Below are positions 4,796 through 7,696 of a stretch of 7,696 bases of DNA, in pieces. The notes below the pieces were generated by a model, which was not told the origin of the DNA, searched no databases, and saw nothing but the letters and a program-made list of their open reading frames with translations. Positions within the stretch are counted from its first letter, which is position 1. Each line of letters begins with the position of its first letter. Position numbers and translations under genes: made by a program. This DNA comes from JBASRP01 sp044866075 (GTDB lineage Bacteria; Actinomycetota; AC-67). The stretch is taken from positions 1 to 7,696 of the forward strand of contig JBIOTQ010000103.1 in NCBI GenBank assembly GCA_044866075.1. The letters run 5' to 3'.

Positions 4796-5139
4796 ACGTC
4801 GCCGGCGGCGGCGGCCGTCTGGTCGTTACGAGTCGCTTTCGGTTCAATCACCACACATACGTATGGCCCAGGACCGATGTTCTCGATGTAATGGGCGTCC
4901 CGCGGCGCAGGAAAGAACCGGACGTCGCCCGGCTCGGTTGAGTAGTCGTTGCGCGGGCGATCATCGGCATTCCTGGAGCGAATCCGACGTCCGGTGACTG
5001 TAACGACGAGCTCGTCGTACTCGTGAGTGTGGACGGACGTCCGGTCGCCCTCTTCCAGGATCAGCCGGGAAACGCGGACTCGCTCGTCCTCATGCACGAC
5101 CTCTGCCTGGACGATGCGCGGCTCGGATACTTCGTTCAC
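4792..5139 (-). CDS. Small single-domain cupin protein of the hut operon
   Basis: 115 residues from a GTG at 5139-5137 that overlaps the hutU stop as GTGA; GAGGG (5153-5149) stands 9 bases upstream. Cupin motif 1 is GDRTSVHTHEYDELVVTVTG (residues 31-50), with metal ligands His37, His39 and Glu43. Motif 2 is GDVRFFPAPRDAHYIENIG (71-89), with the fourth ligand His83 and the H-x3-N ending, so a metal-binding active site looks intact. It ends in a low-complexity TAAAAGDV tail. It is far shorter than HutD (about 190 residues) and does not resemble it. Position between hutU and hutI, coupled on both sides, argues for a role linked to histidine breakdown, for example sensing or processing a pathway intermediate. 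That is inference; the substrate is unknown. An AT-rich palindrome identical to the core of the upstream TetR operator lies inside it. Confidence 0.9.
   Translation of the reverse strand: MNEVSEPRIVQAEVVHEDERVRVSRLILEEGDRTSVHTHEYDELVVTVTGRRIRSRNADDRPRNDYSTEPGDVRFFPAPRDAHYIENIGPGPYVCVVIEPKATRNDQTAAAAGDV
4856..4865. other. CATACGTATG palindrome inside the cupin gene
   Basis: This 10-base palindrome is identical to the core of the putative operator at 995-1004. Read on the - strand, the 16 bases 4865-4850 match 995-1010 at 14 of 16 positions. It falls in coding sequence (residues PYV of GPYVCVV), so it may be chance or an internal regulatory site ahead of hutI. Confidence 0.35.
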
Positions 5140-6800
5140 GACGAATGGCCCTCGAGCATTGGAATCACAATTCCGCGTTCGCTCGCGACCTCGATCGCGC
5201 GCTCGTATCCCGCGTCGGCGTGGCGCATGACGCCGGTGCCGGGGTCGTTCGTCAGCGTCAGCTCGAGGCGTCGCGCGCCCTCCTCGGTCCCGTCGGCGAC
5301 CACGACGACGCCGGCGTGGATCGACTTGCCGATGCCGACGCCGCCGCCGTGGTGCACGCTCACCCACGACGCGCCGCTCGCCGTGTTCAGGAGCGCGTTG
5401 AGGATCGGCCAGTCGGCGATCGCGTCGGATCCGTCGCGCATCGCCTCGGTCTCCCGATACGGCGACGCGACGCTCCCTGCGTCCAGGTGATCCCGGCCGA
5501 TAACGATCGGCGCGCCGACCAGCCCTCGCGTCACCAGGTCGTTGAACGCGAGGCCGGCGCGATGCCGCTCGCCGTACCCGAGCCAGCAGATGCGCGCCGG
5601 CAGACCCTGGAACCGCACGCGCTCCTTCGCCAGCCGGAGCCAGCGCTGCAGGCCGTCGTCGTCGGGGAACAGCTCCGCGACGACCCGGTCGGTCGCGGCG
5701 ATGTCACTCGGGTAGCCGGACAACGCGGCCCAGCGGAACGGTCCCTTACCCTCGGCGAAGAGCGGCCGGATGTACGCCGGAACGAAGCCGGGATACGAGA
5801 ACGCGTCTGCGAAGCCGCCCTCGATCGCTTCGCCGCGCAGGTTGTTGCCGTAGTCGAAGACTTCGGCGCCGTCGTGCTGCATCTCGACCATGGCGCTGCA
5901 GTGGTCGGCGATCGACGCCCGCGCCTCCTCGACGTACCGCCCCGGGTCTTTGGCGCGCAGCTCCGCGGCGTCCTCGACGGTGTGACCGCGCGGGACGTAG
6001 CCGTTGAGCGGATCGTGCGCCGAGGTCTGGTCGGTGACGACGTCGACCTTGAACGCACGGCGACGGATCTCGGGGAAGACGTCCGCCGCGTTCCCTTGGA
6101 CGCCGATCGACAGAGCCCGGCCGCCGGCGCGGGCCTCTTCGGCGCGATCGAGGGCATCGTGCAGCGACTCGGCCACCTCGTCGAGGTAGCCCGTTTGGAG
6201 GCGGCGCAGGATCCGCGCCGGATCGACCTCGACGCACAGCGCGACGCCGTCGTTCATCGTGATCGCCAGCGGCTGCGCGCCGCCCATCCCACCGAGCCCC
6301 GCGGTCAGCACGACCCGCCCGCGCAGCGTTCCGCCGTAGAGCTTCTCCGCCACCGCGAGGAACGTCTGGAACGTGCCCTGCAGGATCCCTTGCGTCCCGA
6401 TGTAGATCCACGATCCGGCCGTCATCTGGCCGTACATCGTGAGGCCGGCGGCCTCGAGCTCCCAGAAGTCTTTCCACGTCGCCCACTGCGGGACCAGCAT
6501 CGCGTTCGCGATGAGCACGCGCGGCGCGAACGGATGCGTCCGGAACACGCCGACCGGCTTCCCCGACTGCACGAGCAACGTCTCGTCGTTCTCGAGCGCG
6601 CGCAGCGAGCGCACGATCGCGTCGAACGCGGGCCAGTTGCGCGCGGCCTTCCCCGACCCGCCGTAGACAACGAGGTCCTCCGGCCGTTCGGCGACCTCGG
6701 GGTCGAGGTTGTTCATGAGCATGCGCAGCGCGCCTTCTTGGTGCCAGCCCCGACACGACAGTTCGGAGCCGCGCGGCGCGCGGATCACGCGTGCGGTCAC
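5136..6800 (-). CDS. hutU: Urocanate hydratase (urocanase)
   Basis: 554 residues, the usual length. It adds water to trans-urocanate to give 4-imidazolone-5-propanoate, the second step of histidine breakdown, using tightly bound NAD+ as an electrophile. Visible hallmarks are LVVYGGSGKAARNWPAFDAI (43-62), MTAGSWIYIGTQGILQGTFQTF (126-147), the Rossmann NAD-binding loop TAGLGGMGGAQPLA (166-179) and DQTSAHDPLNGYVP (257-270). Further blocks are QGLPARICWLGYGER (398-412), with the family's conserved active-site Cys at 405, and SVHHGGGVGIGKSIHAG (481-497). The start is the GTG at 6800-6798: it overlaps the hutH stop as GTGA and has a strong GGGGGAG site 5 bases upstream. The open frame extends further upstream to 7145, but that part overlaps hutH and has no urocanase similarity. 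Confidence 0.98.
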   Translation of the reverse strand: MTARVIRAPRGSELSCRGWHQEGALRMLMNNLDPEVAERPEDLVVYGGSGKAARNWPAFDAIVRSLRALENDETLLVQSGKPVGVFRTHPFAPRVLIANAMLVPQWATWKDFWELEAAGLTMYGQMTAGSWIYIGTQGILQGTFQTFLAVAEKLYGGTLRGRVVLTAGLGGMGGAQPLAITMNDGVALCVEVDPARILRRLQTGYLDEVAESLHDALDRAEEARAGGRALSIGVQGNAADVFPEIRRRAFKVDVVTDQTSAHDPLNGYVPRGHTVEDAAELRAKDPGRYVEEARASIADHCSAMVEMQHDGAEVFDYGNNLRGEAIEGGFADAFSYPGFVPAYIRPLFAEGKGPFRWAALSGYPSDIAATDRVVAELFPDDDGLQRWLRLAKERVRFQGLPARICWLGYGERHRAGLAFNDLVTRGLVGAPIVIGRDHLDAGSVASPYRETEAMRDGSDAIADWPILNALLNTASGASWVSVHHGGGVGIGKSIHAGVVVVADGTEEGARRLELTLTNDPGTGVMRHADAGYERAIEVASERGIVIPMLEGHSS

Positions 6801-7696
6801 TGCAGCTCCCCCACCGCGCCTTGCGCGGCGCTCGTGAGGGCCCCGGCGCGCGCGAGGTCGCGGACCGCGTCGATGTCCGGCGCCAAGAAACGGTCGGAGA
6901 GCATCGCCGGTACGCGTGCACGGATCGCGTCGCGGACGGCTGCGGCGGCGGGCGACGGAGCGAGCGGCGCGCGCAGGTCCAGCGCCTGCGCGCCGGCGAG
7001 AGCCTCGATGGCGACGACGGCCTCGGCGTTGGACACCGCTTTCTGTGCCTTCATCCCGGCGTCCCAGCCCATGCTGACGTGATCCTCCGTCGTGCCCGAG
7101 GTGGGGATCGAGTCGACCGACGCGGGCACCGCCAGACGCTTGCACTCCGCGACCAACGCGGCCTGCGTGTACTGCGCGAGCATGAACCCGGAGTTCACGC
7201 CGGCCTCGGGCGCCAGGAACGCCGGCAGGCCGTTCGAGTGCGCCGGGTCGAGCATGCGATCGGTGCGCCTCTCGCTGATCGACGCCAGCTCGCTGGCCGC
7301 GATCGCGATCATGTCGAGCGCGAACGCCAGCGGCTCCCCGTGGAAGTTGCCGGCGCTCTCGACGTCACCGGTTTCGCCGAAGACGATCGGGTTGTCCACC
7401 TCGCTGGCGAGCTCGCGTTCGGCGACCGAGCGCGCGTAGGCGAGCGCGTCGCGGCACGCGCCGTGCACCTGTGGCGCGCACCGCAACGAGTACGCATCCT
7501 GCACCGCGTGCGCGGTCGTGCGATGCGACGCGACGATCTCGGAGCCGGCCGTCAGCCGTCGCAAGTTCTCCGCGCTCACGCGCTGCCCGGGGTGTGGGCG
7601 CAAGCGGTGGATTTCCTCGGCATACGGGCGATCGGTTGCGAGGAGCGCATCCACCGACATCGCGCACGCGACGTCCGCCGCGCGCACGACCATCGA
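6797..7696 (-). CDS. hutH: Histidine ammonia-lyase, C-terminal part (5' end outside window)
   Basis: 299 residues are visible; the frame stays open to the window edge, and by comparison with the usual length of about 510 some 200 N-terminal residues are missing, including the Ala-Ser-Gly that forms the MIO cofactor. The enzyme eliminates ammonia from L-histidine to give urocanate, the first Hut step. Numbering from the Met at 7693, conserved blocks are DALLATDRPYAEEIHRLRPHPGQ (15-37), QDAYSLRCAPQVHGA (65-79, with the catalytic Tyr68 and Arg71), SAGNFHGEP (113-121, Phe117), SERRTDRMLDP (140-150), GVNSGFMLAQYTQAAL (165-180) and SVDSIPTSGTTEDHVSMG (192-209, Glu203). The active-site residues in this half are intact. 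The internal Met at 7693 is not a real start because HutH-like sequence is already under way there. First visible gene of the hut operon. Confidence 0.97.
   Translation of the reverse strand, partial: SMVVRAADVACAMSVDALLATDRPYAEEIHRLRPHPGQRVSAENLRRLTAGSEIVASHRTTAHAVQDAYSLRCAPQVHGACRDALAYARSVAERELASEVDNPIVFGETGDVESAGNFHGEPLAFALDMIAIAASELASISERRTDRMLDPAHSNGLPAFLAPEAGVNSGFMLAQYTQAALVAECKRLAVPASVDSIPTSGTTEDHVSMGWDAGMKAQKAVSNAEAVVAIEALAGAQALDLRAPLAPSPAAAAVRDAIRARVPAMLSDRFLAPDIDAVRDLARAGALTSAAQGAVGELQ
6806..6812 (-). promoter_or_regulatory. Ribosome-binding site of hutU
   Basis: GGGGGAG on the - strand, 5 bases before the GTG at 6800. It lies within the last codons of hutH and decides the short GTG start over the longer open frame. 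Confidence 0.7.

Noticed and set aside
3507..4847. A 446-codon - strand frame overlapping hutI
   Set aside because: Wrong-frame shadow of hutI, extremely Arg-rich, with no recognisable domain.
4823..4847. Possible internal promoter ahead of hutI (TTGAAC and TAACGA on the - strand)
   Set aside because: The spacing is only 13 bases, too short for a sigma70-type promoter, and the -10 match is poor.
5145..7082. A 645-codon open frame on the + strand opposite hutU and hutH
   Set aside because: It is a GC-rich antisense shadow: the composition is dominated by Arg, Ala, Asp and His with no domain, while the opposite strand encodes unmistakable urocanase and histidine ammonia-lyase.
6801..7145. N-terminal extension of HutU (start at 7145)
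   Set aside because: It would overlap hutH by about 350 bases, is Arg/Gly-rich and unlike urocanase. The GTG at 6800 has a strong ribosome-binding site and gives the normal length.

Overview
This is a tightly packed, high-GC bacterial window (roughly two thirds G+C by eye) with no intergenic stretch longer than about 30 bases. Frequent GTG starts, 4-base start/stop overlaps and an apparently leaderless regulator fit a high-GC lineage such as Actinomycetota, Chloroflexota, Dormibacterota or Eremiobacterota. I cannot place it more finely from the sequence.

Left part (1-2948). The window opens with the C-terminal end of a helical-repeat (TPR-like) protein on the + strand. Its TAG stop overlaps, within a shared CTAG, the TAG stop of a convergent TetR-family regulator (359-997, -). 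The regulator is divergent from a + strand operon of membrane proteins: A (1027-1605), B (1598-2554), a 14-codon micro-ORF (2551-2595) and C (2592-2948). A 16-bp inverted repeat lies over the opposed -10 elements between regulator and operon, so the regulator probably represses both. Protein A is a clear paralogue of the C-terminal half of protein B, including a conserved cysteine pair in a loop. I recognise no family for A, B or C, and this regulator-plus-membrane-operon is the best candidate for an undescribed system.

Right part (2959-7696), all on the - strand and read right to left: hutH (histidine ammonia-lyase, C-terminal part only), hutU (urocanase), a small metal-binding cupin, hutI (imidazolonepropionase) and a class I SAM-dependent methyltransferase. 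The first three junctions are each a 4-base GTGA overlap, and the methyltransferase starts 10 bases after hutI. HutH, HutU and HutI carry histidine to N-formimino-L-glutamate; the enzymes for the final step are not in the window. The cupin and the methyltransferase are not standard Hut enzymes.

A 32-bp direct repeat (31/32 identical) flanks the methyltransferase gene, with one copy forming the 3' end of membrane gene C and the other the 3' end of hutI. This suggests the methyltransferase segment arrived or was rearranged as a unit. No tRNA, rRNA, CRISPR array, transposase or convincing intrinsic terminator was seen.
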